Assembly: GCF_007754155.1 (NCBI RefSeq)
Contig: NZ_CP037423.1
Coordinates: 9,668,938-9,732,937, forward strand
Length of the DNA: 64,000 bases
Direction of reading: 5' to 3'
From: Stieleria neptunia
GTDB lineage: Bacteria; Planctomycetota; Planctomycetia; Pirellulales; Pirellulaceae
The notes under the pieces are model-generated. The model did no database searches. It had not been told where the DNA came from and saw only the letters and a program-made list of their open reading frames with translations. Below, one piece after another: positions 1 to 7,753 of the stretch. The position numbers and the translations under genes are program-made. Every line of letters starts with the position of its first letter. Positions within the stretch are counted from its first letter, which is position 1.

Positions 1-138
1 GCCACGACCGCGGACGCATTGACGGGCACCGCCGTCGAACTGGGCGGCCAGAGTCTCGATGCCGCTGTCATCAAGAAGCGACACGCGGCACTGGCAGGTA
101 ACGTGGTGCCAATCGTCTGCGTCGACGAACGAATTCAT
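1..138 (-). CDS. possible 5' end of a gene running off the left edge
   Basis: On the minus strand an ATG at 138 opens a frame that stays open for 46 codons to the window edge. It begins MNSFVDADDWHHVTCQC. About two thirds of third codon positions are G or C, which fits coding DNA of this genome, but the opposite strand is also open over the same bases, so the strand is not certain. I do not recognise the product. There is no convincing Shine-Dalgarno sequence upstream, which is common here. It could be non-coding. Confidence 0.3.
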   Translation of the reverse strand, partial: MNSFVDADDWHHVTCQCRVSLLDDSGIETLAAQFDGGARQCVRGRG

Positions 139-298
139 GTAAGTCTGAGGTTTGGTGGGGGGGAGTCATTTGTTTGTAAACTGGCGACTCGGCCCCGTGA
201 TTCTGGCAGCTTACGACTGCCAGTCACCATGAAAATCCTCGCCCTGGATCTCACGTGCATCCGCAGATTCGACACTACTCTGATGGCGCAGTGAAAAC

Positions 299-673
299 CT
301 AGCCATGTTTTGCTAGGCTCGATCCCCACTGGGCGATTTTATATTGATAGCGATCTGGGTCGCCGTCGGGCAGTAGATTTGCCGCAACCAATCGCTGCCG
401 CACGACTACGCCGAGGAAGTCGTACTCTTCTTCATCGTCGGTCGGATAACGCTTCAGTATTTCTTTGAATTTGTCGAGCACATCGCCGGTGATATCGCAG
501 TTGCCCTGCGCGATACAAAAGTCCGCGAATTCGTTTCCACCAACGGTAGCGAGTTCCGATTCCAGGTGTGAGAAGTCGTCCTCAGTCCATTGGTTGCCGG
601 TTTTGCCAGTCGGCGGTCCGACATCAATCACATTCGATGGCTGTCCAAACAATCGCTTGAGAAATGAGATCAT
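299..673 (-). CDS. small hypothetical protein (124 aa)
   Basis: I do not recognise this protein. With the ATG at 673 it has 124 residues and starts MISFLKRLFGQPSNV, a short amphipathic N-terminus, followed by a soluble, acidic, mostly helical-looking body with an EEEYDFLG stretch near residue 85. No signal peptide or membrane helix is evident. The frame is open upstream to an alternative start at 718 (15 more residues, basic), but those residues look less protein-like, so I prefer 673. It lies on the same strand as the possible partial gene at the left edge, 160 bp away, and its upstream side faces a 1.6-kb repeat-filled gap. Confidence 0.6.
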   Translation of the reverse strand: MISFLKRLFGQPSNVIDVGPPTGKTGNQWTEDDFSHLESELATVGGNEFADFCIAQGNCDITGDVLDKFKEILKRYPTDDEEEYDFLGVVVRQRLVAANLLPDGDPDRYQYKIAQWGSSLAKHG

Positions 674-1009
674 CGTTTCGATCCATTTAGGTTTCAGTCG
701 GCGAACGGTACGAATCACACGGCGACGGCGAAAGCCCCAAACACAGAGACCAACTCGACTCCGTCGCTCGTGTGCATGCGCTGGCTCACCGATTTTCTAC
801 TCCGAATTTTCGGATACGATGACACCCGCGAAGCTGATTAGAGCGGATCCTGCCAGACGGTGCCAGTTTCTCAGGCCCAGGCGAATTCAAGCTGAGCGGC
901 GGAAGGGCGATCCGATTCGGCCGCGGCCTCCCTTGCACTTTCTTGTTCTCTTAACAGCTACCAGTCGTACCAAGTGCGAAAAGCCTTCACCCATCGCGGC
1001 ATCCGAGCT

Positions 1010-1135
1010 ATCCCGAAGGGATCACAGCGAGTAGCCGGAGGTCAGCGCAGCGCCACCTCCGGGCAACGCCCCCGTTCCTCCCCTCGACCCCGGACGGGGT
1101 CGCAGCGAATTCCGACACCCCGCCGTCTGCAGCCT
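1010..1135. repeat. dispersed hairpin-rich intergenic repeat
   Basis: The segment is a string of short self-complementary pieces, for example TCCCGAAGGGA, GGAGGT...ACCTCC and CCCCGGACGGGG. From general knowledge, sequence of this kind recurs in intergenic DNA of Pirellulaceae and is often mis-annotated as short ORFs. Only one copy is present in this window. Confidence 0.5.
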
Positions 1136-1225
1136 CCCGCTCAATGGAATCGCGAGCGACCGATCAAAAAAACGGGAGCGATCACTGGCGACAAGCCGAT
1201 TTTCCAACCCACAGAACGCAGCAGG

Positions 1226-1324
1226 AAAGGTAGGAAAATTTCGGGTAGGAAAACGGATGCCCGAAAAACGAGACACCCGGCAAACACCGTGCTCTCTCTT
1301 CCTACCCAAAATCTTCCTACCTTT
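1226..1324. repeat. long inverted repeat (26-bp arms)
   Basis: The left arm at 1226-1251 and the right arm at 1299-1324 are complementary at 24 of 26 positions. Each arm carries two GGTAGGAA-type motifs, so it is itself a short direct repeat. The arms are separated by 47 bases. This resembles a REP/BIME-like or miniature element that folds into a hairpin. No transposase gene is adjacent. Confidence 0.65.
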
Positions 1325-1479
1325 ATCTCCAGCCGTTGCAACACACGCGGTTCATCAGCGATACCCCCCGCTCCTCTTCCCGTTGAGAAAGTTGGCAAGG
1401 ATGCCAACGCATCCTCTCGCAAGGACGCGGCACACGGCGCCGGGTCACGTCGAACTATCTGCCCCACTGAAGAAGGCAC

Positions 1480-1524
1480 AAAGGTGTCAGGACTCTTTGT
1501 CCGAAAAAGAGTCCTGACACCTTT
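1480..1524. repeat. perfect 19-bp palindrome with 7-nt loop
   Basis: The arm AAAGGTGTCAGGACTCTTT at 1480-1498 is perfectly complementary to 1506-1524, with the loop GTCCGAA. The motif with GTGTCAGGACTC looks like the extragenic palindromes associated with REP-type (Y1) transposases in many bacteria. That association is from memory, and no such transposase is in the window. The hairpin is followed by TTTGTTTTG and could also stop transcription. Confidence 0.7.
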
Positions 1525-1588
1525 GTTTTGTTCGCCGTGGGAAATTTCACTCCCGTTGCTGTACCGACGTCTTTGTGGAGTCGCAATG

Positions 1589-1800
1589 AAGCCTGGAGGG
1601 CTGGCACAATGCTTGCCGGTGGTGTCAGCCACCGGTATCGAAAGTGCGGATTTGCTGAGGCCTGGAAGGCCGGCACAATGGGTCTCCCGGTCCACTCGAA
1701 GCCCGGGCATTGTGTCGGCCCGCTGGGCCTTGAGTATTCCTTTGAATCCGCCCCCGGTGGCTGACGCCACCGGCAGACACTCTACCGGCCCTCCGGGCCT
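1589..1800. repeat. nested inverted repeat of about 212 bp
   Basis: The outer arms 1589-1635 and 1754-1800 are imperfect reverse complements. Each contains its own small hairpin of the form CCGGTGG..CCACCGG. An inner pair, 1658-1680 and 1708-1730, is also complementary and shares GGCACAATG-like ends with the outer arms. The whole unit could fold into a branched structure. No coding frame here is convincing. Confidence 0.6.
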
Positions 1801-2214
1801 AAGACACTTCGCTCTGCCGGCATACCCGAATCCAATCGTCGGAGTCAGCGATGTCACGATCAACAGTTGAAATCGACAGGCGTCGGTTTGTCTTTGTCGG
1901 CCGAGTCGACCGCGCACCAATCAAACCGTGACATCAAATGCGAATCCCAGGAAATTGAGGTTCGACGAATTCCGGTGGGCGTCCTTCGGGTCACGGTCAA
2001 ACGACGGCGAATCAATTGCCACAAAAAGCACAAGTAGACACAAAAGAAGAAGTGGGCGCTGTCGGACTGCCGGGGCTTTCTAGGCTTGCCGGCGTGCCGG
2101 TTGGCAAAGAGCGAATCCGGGCGTTGTCAACGCTAAGACGAAAGGTCGGCGAGCAGGTGGTGTAAGCTGGCAGTTTGCGTTTCACGAGTGAAACGGGGGA
2201 AGGCAAGCTGGAAT

Positions 2215-2268
2215 GACAGGCTGGAAGCCTATCCCACTGGCATCGACAGGCTGGAAGCCTATCCCACT
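2215..2268. repeat. 30-bp direct repeat, 2 copies, abutting the rlmKL stop
   Basis: Two copies of a unit with core GGCTGGAAGCCTATCCCACT start at 2219 and 2249, 30 bp apart. The last copy touches the rlmKL stop codon. The same unit with the same period occurs three times upstream of rlmKL (4621-4700). The core contains the small palindrome GGCTGGAAGCC. Confidence 0.8.
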
Positions 2269-4523
2269 TAGCGGACGATGCGCCAGCAGCGGTGGATGCG
2301 GCGGTTGCGAAAGTCTTCCGGGACGGTCTGTTTGGAGATCTCGTGGCACTCGGATACATCCAGATCTGCCGGATCAAACTTGAAGCGGCGAAAGTTGGTC
2401 GAAAAGAAAATCACGCCGCCCTTGCGCACCAGCGGCAACAGGCTTTGCAACATCGGCACGGCATCGGTCTGGACGTTCCAATCACGCTCGGTCTTCTTGC
2501 TGCGTGAATACGTCGGCGGATCGAAAACCACCAAGTCATAGCGTTCGCCCGGCGGATGATCGGCGATAAACTGGGCGACGTCGCTGGCGACGAACGTGTG
2601 CCCGTCTTGACGTTTCTCGTCAATCAGCCCGTTGATCCGCAGGTTCTCTTTCGTCCAGGAAAGGTAGGTGTTGGAAAGATCAACGCTGGTCGTTTTTCGC
2701 GCGCCGCCGGCGGCCGCGTAGACGGTGAACGAACCGGTGTAGGAAAACAGATTGAGCAACCATTTCCCTTCGGCCAAGTCACGAACCATCGAACGGGCGA
2801 TGCGATGGTCGAGAAACAATCCGGTGTCGACGTAGTCGTCCAAGTTGACGAGAAACTTTAAGCCGCCTTCTTGGACGACGATCCGGTTGCCGGTGTGATC
2901 GACTTTCTCGTGTTGCGTGTTGTCTTTCTGACGCCCCCGACGCTTGAAGTGAACATTGGCCGGCGGCACGTCCAAGGTCTCGCCGGCGGTCCGGGCCATC
3001 AGATCCAACCAGTTGGCGTGCTGGGCGGGATCGCGATCGTGCGGCCGCTCGTACTCGGTGATGTGCAAGTGGTCTTCGTAACGATCGACGATCAACGGAA
3101 TTTCGGGGATGTCGCGTTCGTACAATCGAAAGCACGTGATGTTGCGTTTCGTCGGCCAGCGTCGCAGGTGCTTTGCACGTTTTCGCAACCGCGTGGCGAA
3201 CAGGTCGGCTTGATGGACGGCCTTGTCATCCAGGTGACCGAACGCGGCCGGTCCGTCGGCGTGCGTGTACGGCTTGGCGGGTGCTTGGGTAGCGGCTTTG
3301 CTGGGCTTCGATTCGCTGGGGCTTGATTCGTAATCGGATGCGGCTTCCGCGTCGGTTGTCAGCTGGTCGGATTCCGGGACCTGCTGGCCGATGACACGCT
3401 TGGGGCCATGGAACTGATAGTAGGTGCATTCAATCCGGCCGTTGTAGAGTTTTCGTCGCCGGTCGGCCTGCCGCCCCACCGCGGCCTCAAAATTCGGATA
3501 GGCGGTCAGAAAGTAATGCGACCACGTCGGCAACCCACGCAGCACTTCGGGAAGCGATCGGTAGAGCGTGTCGAGTTCTCGGTCTTCGCCGATGCGTTGG
3601 CCATAGGGCGGGTTGGTGATCAAACAACCGAAGCGGCGTCGATTGGTCAGCTTGAGTGCGTCGCCGGGTTGAAAGTGAATCGAATCGGCCACCCCGGCGC
3701 GAGTCGCGTTGTCTCGGGCTGCACGGAGGACACGTCCGTCAATGTCGCTGCCGAGAATCCGTTCTTCGATCGAGTCGACTTGTGCGGCCCGTGCTTGGCT
3801 GCGCAGATCCGGCAACAGCGAGGGGGGGACTGTGGGCCAGGACTCGAAGCTAAAATCGCGGTCAATGCCGGGGGCGATGTTGTGACCGATGCGCGCCGCT
3901 TCGATCGGAATCGTGCCGCTGCCGCAAAACGGATCCAACAGCGGACGGTCGGGTTTCCAGAAGCTGAGCAGCACCATCGCTGCGGCCAAGGTCTCTTTGA
4001 GGGGGGCCTGGGAGACGTCGGTGCGATACCCGCGGCGATGCAGGCTGCGACCGGTGGTGTCGATCGTCAGCGTGGCGATGTCTTTCAGCAGCGCGATGTC
4101 GATTTTGAAGATGGGCCCGGTTTCGTCCAACGCCGTGGTCGCATGATCGCGCATCATGGCATCGACGACCGCCCGTTTGACCGCTCGCTGACACGCCGGG
4201 ACGCTGGAGAGTTGGGATTTGATGGATCGCCCGGTGACGGGAAATTCGGCATCGATCGGCAGCAGATCCCCCCACGGGAGCGCGCGAACCGTTTCGAACA
4301 GGGCGTCGAAATCCGCCGCGGGGAACTCGGCAATGCGGAGCAGCACGCGGTCGGCGCAGCGGAGTTGCAGATTCGCCCGGGCGACGATTTCCAGGTCGCC
4401 GCGAAAGTGCACCCGCCCGGATTCCCCGATCGAAGCCTCCACGCCGAGTGATTCCAGCTCTCGGCGGACGATCGCTTCGAGTCCGAAGGCGCAGGTGGCG
4501 ATGAGATCGTGGGTCGATTGCAC
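2268..4523 (-). CDS. rlmKL: bifunctional 23S rRNA (guanine-N2/N7) methyltransferase RlmKL
   Basis: The 751-residue product matches the RlmL-RlmK fusion of proteobacteria (E. coli protein about 702 aa), which makes m2G2445 and m7G2069 in 23S rRNA using S-adenosylmethionine. Residues about 1-160 form the N-terminal ferredoxin-like/THUMP region. The RlmL methyltransferase has the SAM motif DPFCGSGT at about 197-204 and the catalytic NPPYG at about 304. A low-complexity Ser/Ala/Pro/Glu linker around 380-440 looks like an insertion. The RlmK half carries LNLFSYTGSF at about 590 and FDPPTYSRSKK at about 667. The start is a GTG at 4523 with no obvious Shine-Dalgarno sequence. It is monocistronic, with 30-bp direct repeats at both ends, and shares a divergent intergenic region with the DUF3311/symporter pair. 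Confidence 0.95.
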   Translation of the reverse strand: MQSTHDLIATCAFGLEAIVRRELESLGVEASIGESGRVHFRGDLEIVARANLQLRCADRVLLRIAEFPAADFDALFETVRALPWGDLLPIDAEFPVTGRSIKSQLSSVPACQRAVKRAVVDAMMRDHATTALDETGPIFKIDIALLKDIATLTIDTTGRSLHRRGYRTDVSQAPLKETLAAAMVLLSFWKPDRPLLDPFCGSGTIPIEAARIGHNIAPGIDRDFSFESWPTVPPSLLPDLRSQARAAQVDSIEERILGSDIDGRVLRAARDNATRAGVADSIHFQPGDALKLTNRRRFGCLITNPPYGQRIGEDRELDTLYRSLPEVLRGLPTWSHYFLTAYPNFEAAVGRQADRRRKLYNGRIECTYYQFHGPKRVIGQQVPESDQLTTDAEAASDYESSPSESKPSKAATQAPAKPYTHADGPAAFGHLDDKAVHQADLFATRLRKRAKHLRRWPTKRNITCFRLYERDIPEIPLIVDRYEDHLHITEYERPHDRDPAQHANWLDLMARTAGETLDVPPANVHFKRRGRQKDNTQHEKVDHTGNRIVVQEGGLKFLVNLDDYVDTGLFLDHRIARSMVRDLAEGKWLLNLFSYTGSFTVYAAAGGARKTTSVDLSNTYLSWTKENLRINGLIDEKRQDGHTFVASDVAQFIADHPPGERYDLVVFDPPTYSRSKKTERDWNVQTDAVPMLQSLLPLVRKGGVIFFSTNFRRFKFDPADLDVSECHEISKQTVPEDFRNRRIHRCWRIVR

Positions 4524-4616
4524 GGGGTTTTTCGTGGGGTGGATTTCGTTCGGATGCAGGATTATCCGAGGATAACAGACCTGTCGCGACGGGATAGGTG
4601 CGGGGATCGGCGGGGT

Positions 4617-4700
4617 GAAGCGCTGGAAGCCTATTTCACTGGGATCGACAGGCTGGAAGCCTATCCCACTGGGACTGACAGGCTGGAAGCCTATCCCACG
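4617..4700. repeat. 30-bp direct repeat, 3 copies, in a divergent promoter region
   Basis: Three units beginning at 4621, 4651 and 4681 repeat the core CTGGAAGCCTATCCCACT at exactly 30-bp spacing. The first copy has TTT for TCC. They are the same unit found at 2215-2268 on the other side of rlmKL. They lie between the rlmKL start and the DUF3311 start, the only place where promoters for either gene can be. Confidence 0.8.
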
Positions 4701-4812
4701 GGTCGATTCGGCGATTTCGCCCCGACTACCAGCGACCCTGGCGGACGGAGTACACTCTTGGACTCGCCCACCCCGTTTCCCGCCTCAGAAAACGACTTTC
4801 GACGGATATTCA

Positions 4813-5079
4813 ATGACGAGTTCCACGACTCAGAAATCCAACGGCATGTGGATCATTGCCGCGTTGGTGGTGTTGTTGCTGATACTGCACCAAGACAACT
4901 GGTTTTGGACCGATGACACGCTGGTGTTCGGTTTCATGCCGATCGGCTTGTTTTGGCACGCCTGTATCTCGATCGGCGCCAGTTTGACCTGGGCGTTGGC
5001 AACGGTGATCGCGTGGCCGCTTCACGACGAGGCGGCGGAGAACGGCGACGCGTCTTCAACCGAGGAGGCGGCATCGTGA
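4813..5079 (+). CDS. DUF3311-like small membrane protein
   Basis: The ATG at 4813 gives an 88-residue protein with two hydrophobic segments (about 12-26 and 46-70) and a short acidic C-terminal tail ending DASSTEEAAS. Size, topology and position fit the DUF3311 family, small two-helix proteins usually encoded directly before a sodium:solute symporter and thought to act with it; the family assignment rests on this context as well as sequence. The frame is open further upstream to 4615, but that part translates the 30-bp repeats and is not protein-like. The stop codon overlaps the symporter's GTG start (GTGA), which implies translational coupling. Confidence 0.8.
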   Translation: MTSSTTQKSNGMWIIAALVVLLLILHQDNWFWTDDTLVFGFMPIGLFWHACISIGASLTWALATVIAWPLHDEAAENGDASSTEEAAS

Positions 5080-6656
5080 ACCATCCAGGACTCCCCCAAT
5101 TAATCATCATCCTGATCTACCTGGGCTTGCTGCTGCTGCTCGGGCTGTCGTCGAGCCGCCTGTTCAAGGGCACCAAAGAAGACTATCAGGTCGCCAGCCA
5201 TTCGATCGGCCCGTTCCTGCTGTTGATGAGTCTGTTCGGGACCACGATGACGGCGTTCGCGTTGGTCGGCAGCAGCGGCGAAGCGTTCAAGGAAGGCATC
5301 GGCGTCTACGGGATGCTGGCCAGCAGCAGCGGAATCATCCACTCGCTGTGCTTCTTCTTGATCGGCGTCAAGGTTTGGAAATTCGCGCGGCGGCACAAGT
5401 ACACGACTCAAATCGAATTCTTTCGCGATCGGCTGGAAAGCGACTTCATCGGCTTGCTGCTGTTTCCGATCCTGGTCGGACTGGTGGTGCCCTACCTGTT
5501 GATCGGCGTGATCAGCAGCGGAACGGTGATCCAATCGTTGACGGCCGGGTTGTCACCGGACATGTTTCCGGCGCTCACGCCCGACGGGAACCCGATCATC
5601 GCACTCAACGGTGGCATCCCTCCCTGGCTGGGATCCCTGGTGATTTGTGTCGTGGTCTTGATCTACGTGTTCTTCGGCGGCATGCGTGGCACCACCTGGG
5701 CCAACACACTGCAAACGATCGTGTTCATGATTTTGGGCGTGGTCACGTTTTACATCATCGCGACACGCCTGGGCGGACAAGACGGATTGATGGCGAACTT
5801 GAACGCGTTGGCCGAATCGGTCCCCGAAGAAAAGATCACGCGGATGGAGATGAGTAAGACGAAGTTTTTCACCTACCTGCTGATTCCGCTGTCGGTGGGC
5901 ATGTTCCCCCACCTGTTCCAACACTGGATGACGGCCAAAAGCGCCAACACGTTCAAGGTTCCGGTGATCTGCCACCCGATCTTTATCATGATCGTTTGGG
6001 TGCCGTGCGTGCTGGTCGGCATCTGGGCGACGGGTGATTTAATTCCGGCGAAACCTCCATTGCCGAGCAACCCGAACACGATCTTGCCGTTCCTGGTCAA
6101 GACGCAAACCGGCAAGGTGCTCGGTGGCTTGTTGGCCGCGGGCATCCTGGCGGCGATCATGAGCAGCCTGGATAGCCAATTCCTGTGCATCGGCACGATC
6201 TTCACCAACGACGTGTTGACGCATTACAAGGGCAAAGAAAACGTCACCGATGCCCAGCAAGTGCTGTACACGCGGTTGTTCATCATCGGAATCGTCGCGA
6301 TCACGTACTTGTTGAGCCTGGGCAACGTGAAAAGCGTGTTTGCGATGGGCGTCTGGTGCTTTAGCGGATTCAGTGCCCTGTTCCCGATCGTCTTTGCGGC
6401 GCTCTATTGGCGTGGTCTGACCGCAGCCGGCGCGATCAGCGGGATCTTTGCGGCGATCGTCAGCTGGAGTGTGATGTTCTATCAGGCACTGGAGCAAGAC
6501 GCGCTGCGAACGTTTGTGCTGAAGTTACCCTTGGGTGGTGAAGAGTACGAGATCATGCCGGTCGTCGTGATGTTGGCCAGTTCGCTGGTGACCATGATCG
6601 CGGTGTCGTTGGTCACACCGAAGCCGAGCGAAAAGACGTTGGCACGGTTCTTTTAG
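5076..6656 (+). CDS. sodium:solute symporter (SSS family)
   Basis: A 526-residue integral membrane protein with about 13 hydrophobic segments, starting MNHPGLPQLIIILIYLGL when read from the GTG at 5076. It belongs to the SSS family (LeuT fold, TC 2.A.21), which uses the sodium gradient to import solutes. Typical features are the early TKEDYQVASHSIGPF segment after helix 1, FGTTMTAFALVG, and the helix with AAGILAAIMSSLDSQFLC. The substrate cannot be told from sequence. The start is supported by a GAGGAGGCGG ribosome-binding site at 5062-5070 and a four-base overlap with the upstream DUF3311-like gene. The open frame extends further back, but only over that gene. The last codons (GGTTCTTTTAG) are also the first bases of a 243-bp tandem repeat. 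Confidence 0.92.
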   Translation: MNHPGLPQLIIILIYLGLLLLLGLSSSRLFKGTKEDYQVASHSIGPFLLLMSLFGTTMTAFALVGSSGEAFKEGIGVYGMLASSSGIIHSLCFFLIGVKVWKFARRHKYTTQIEFFRDRLESDFIGLLLFPILVGLVVPYLLIGVISSGTVIQSLTAGLSPDMFPALTPDGNPIIALNGGIPPWLGSLVICVVVLIYVFFGGMRGTTWANTLQTIVFMILGVVTFYIIATRLGGQDGLMANLNALAESVPEEKITRMEMSKTKFFTYLLIPLSVGMFPHLFQHWMTAKSANTFKVPVICHPIFIMIVWVPCVLVGIWATGDLIPAKPPLPSNPNTILPFLVKTQTGKVLGGLLAAGILAAIMSSLDSQFLCIGTIFTNDVLTHYKGKENVTDAQQVLYTRLFIIGIVAITYLLSLGNVKSVFAMGVWCFSGFSALFPIVFAALYWRGLTAAGAISGIFAAIVSWSVMFYQALEQDALRTFVLKLPLGGEEYEIMPVVVMLASSLVTMIAVSLVTPKPSEKTLARFF

Positions 6657-7618
6657 CGGCAGGGCGCGAGCGGGCTGTCGATTGAGTGAGCCGCGACGCG
6701 TAAGCGGCCGGGCATCCAAGCGCTCGCCCGAGGCCTTACGGCCAGCGGCTCACCATTGCCCTCGTTCCAAGGCTCCGCCTTGGAACGCAAGGTCGGTGTG
6801 GCTCTGCCACACGCGGTTCGCGGCCGAGAGGCGGGAGCCTCTAAAGCAATGTGTCCCCAGGCGGAGCCTGGGAACAAGGAGACGGGGTGGTTCTTTTAGC
6901 GGCAGGGCGCGAGCGGGCTGTCGATTGAGTGAGCCGCGACGCGTAAGCGGCCGGGCATCCAAGCGCGCGCCCGAGGCCTTACGGCCAGCGGCTCACCATT
7001 GCCCTCGTTCCAAGGCTCCGCCTTGGAACGCAAGGTCGCTGTGGCTCTGCCACACGCGGTTCGCGGCCGAGAGGCGGGAGCCTCTAAAGCAATGTGTCCC
7101 CAGGCGGAGCCTGGGAACAAGGAGACGGGGTGGTTCTTTTAGCGGCAGGGCGCGAGCGGGCTGTCGATTGAGTGAGCCGCGACGCGTAAGCGGCCGGGCA
7201 TCCAAGCGCTCGCCCGAGGCCTTACGGCCAGCGGCTCACCATTGCCCTCGTTCCAAGGCTCCGCCTTGGAACGCAAGGTCGGTGTGGCTCTGCCACACAC
7301 GGTTCGCGACCGAGAGGCGGGAGCCTCTGAAGCAATGTGTCCCCAGGCGGAGCCTGGGAACAAGGAGACGGGGTGGTTTTTGTTAGCGGCAGGGCGCGAG
7401 CGGGCTGTCGATTGAGTGAGCCGCGACGCGTAAGCGGCCGGGCATCCAGGCGCGAGCCCGAGGCCTTACGGCCAGCGGCTCACCATTGCCCTCGTTCCAA
7501 GGCTCCGCCTTGGAACGCAAGGTCGGTGTGGCTCTGCCACATGCGGTACGCGGCCGAGAGGCGGGAGCCTCTAAAGCAATGTGTCCCCAGGCGGAGCCCG
7601 GGAACAAGGAGGAAGGCG
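6646..7618. repeat. tandem array: 4 x 243-bp units
   Basis: Four nearly identical units begin at 6646, 6889, 7132 and 7375, a spacing of exactly 243 bp. The fourth has one extra base near its start. Each unit begins with GGTTCTTTTAG, which in the first copy is the end of the symporter gene including its stop codon. Each unit holds four small hairpins with complementary GGC/GCC centres: CCAAGGCTCCGCCTTGG, GTGTGGCTCTGCCACAC, GAGGCGGGAGCCTC and CCCAGGCGGAGCCTGGG. Each also holds a larger module (GAGCCGCGACGCGTAAGCGG...) that recurs at 14075 and 21961. Because 243 is divisible by 3, the array creates long repetitive open frames on both strands that are not genes. Confidence 0.92.
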
Positions 7619-7641
7619 CCAAGACTTTCGCAAGCCGCCGG

Positions 7642-7694
7642 CCCTCTCTGGCGTTTGCTTGCTGCGCAAACGCCGTCTCTCCCAGAGGGAGAGA
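7642..7694. repeat. nested hairpin repeat
   Basis: An inner hairpin GGCGTTTGC(7650-7658)/GCAAACGCC(7666-7674) sits inside outer arms CCCTCT(7642-7647)/AGAGGG(7684-7689). It fills the gap between the tandem array and the hydrolase gene and looks like another dispersed intergenic hairpin. It lies downstream of the hydrolase stop and could limit convergent transcription. Confidence 0.55.
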
Positions 7695-7753
7695 AACTAA
7701 ATCGATTGCCCAATCCTGCAGTCAAAGAATCGACGTCCCCCGCGATACCCGGT

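Larger units (their letters stand above)
674..2267. other. gene-free, repeat-rich interval
   Basis: This 1.6-kb gap between the small hypothetical gene and rlmKL holds no frame I would call a gene. Long open frames exist here on both strands, but they are low-complexity translations (Arg/Pro/Ser-rich) of palindromic repeats. The interval contains a dispersed repeat (1010-1135), two long hairpins (1226-1324 and 1480-1524), a nested inverted repeat of about 212 bp (1589-1800), a small perfect palindrome (2178-2195) and the first copies of a 30-bp direct repeat (2215-2268). The first 330 bases (674-1000) show nothing recognisable. Confidence 0.7.

Noticed and set aside
19..294. 91-codon plus-strand frame at the left edge
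   Set aside because: It begins at a non-ATG codon, overlaps an equally open minus-strand frame with an ATG, and runs into non-coding-looking sequence after about 150. Evidence is too weak to call it.
974..1870. 298-codon plus-strand open frame (and a 259-codon minus-strand frame at 1141-1920)
   Set aside because: Both run through palindromic intergenic repeats, are Arg/Pro/Ser-rich and resemble no protein family.
3408..4451. 347-codon plus-strand frame opposite rlmKL
   Set aside because: Antisense shadow of a clearly identified methyltransferase.
4617..4700. Possible CRISPR array (regular 30-bp units)
   Set aside because: The units are directly adjacent with no unique spacers, and no cas gene is present. 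They are simple tandem repeats.
6682..7386. 234-codon plus-strand open frame with three 81-residue repeats
   Set aside because: It is the translation of the 243-bp tandem array; the length divisible by three keeps it open. The minus-strand frames over the same array have the same cause.
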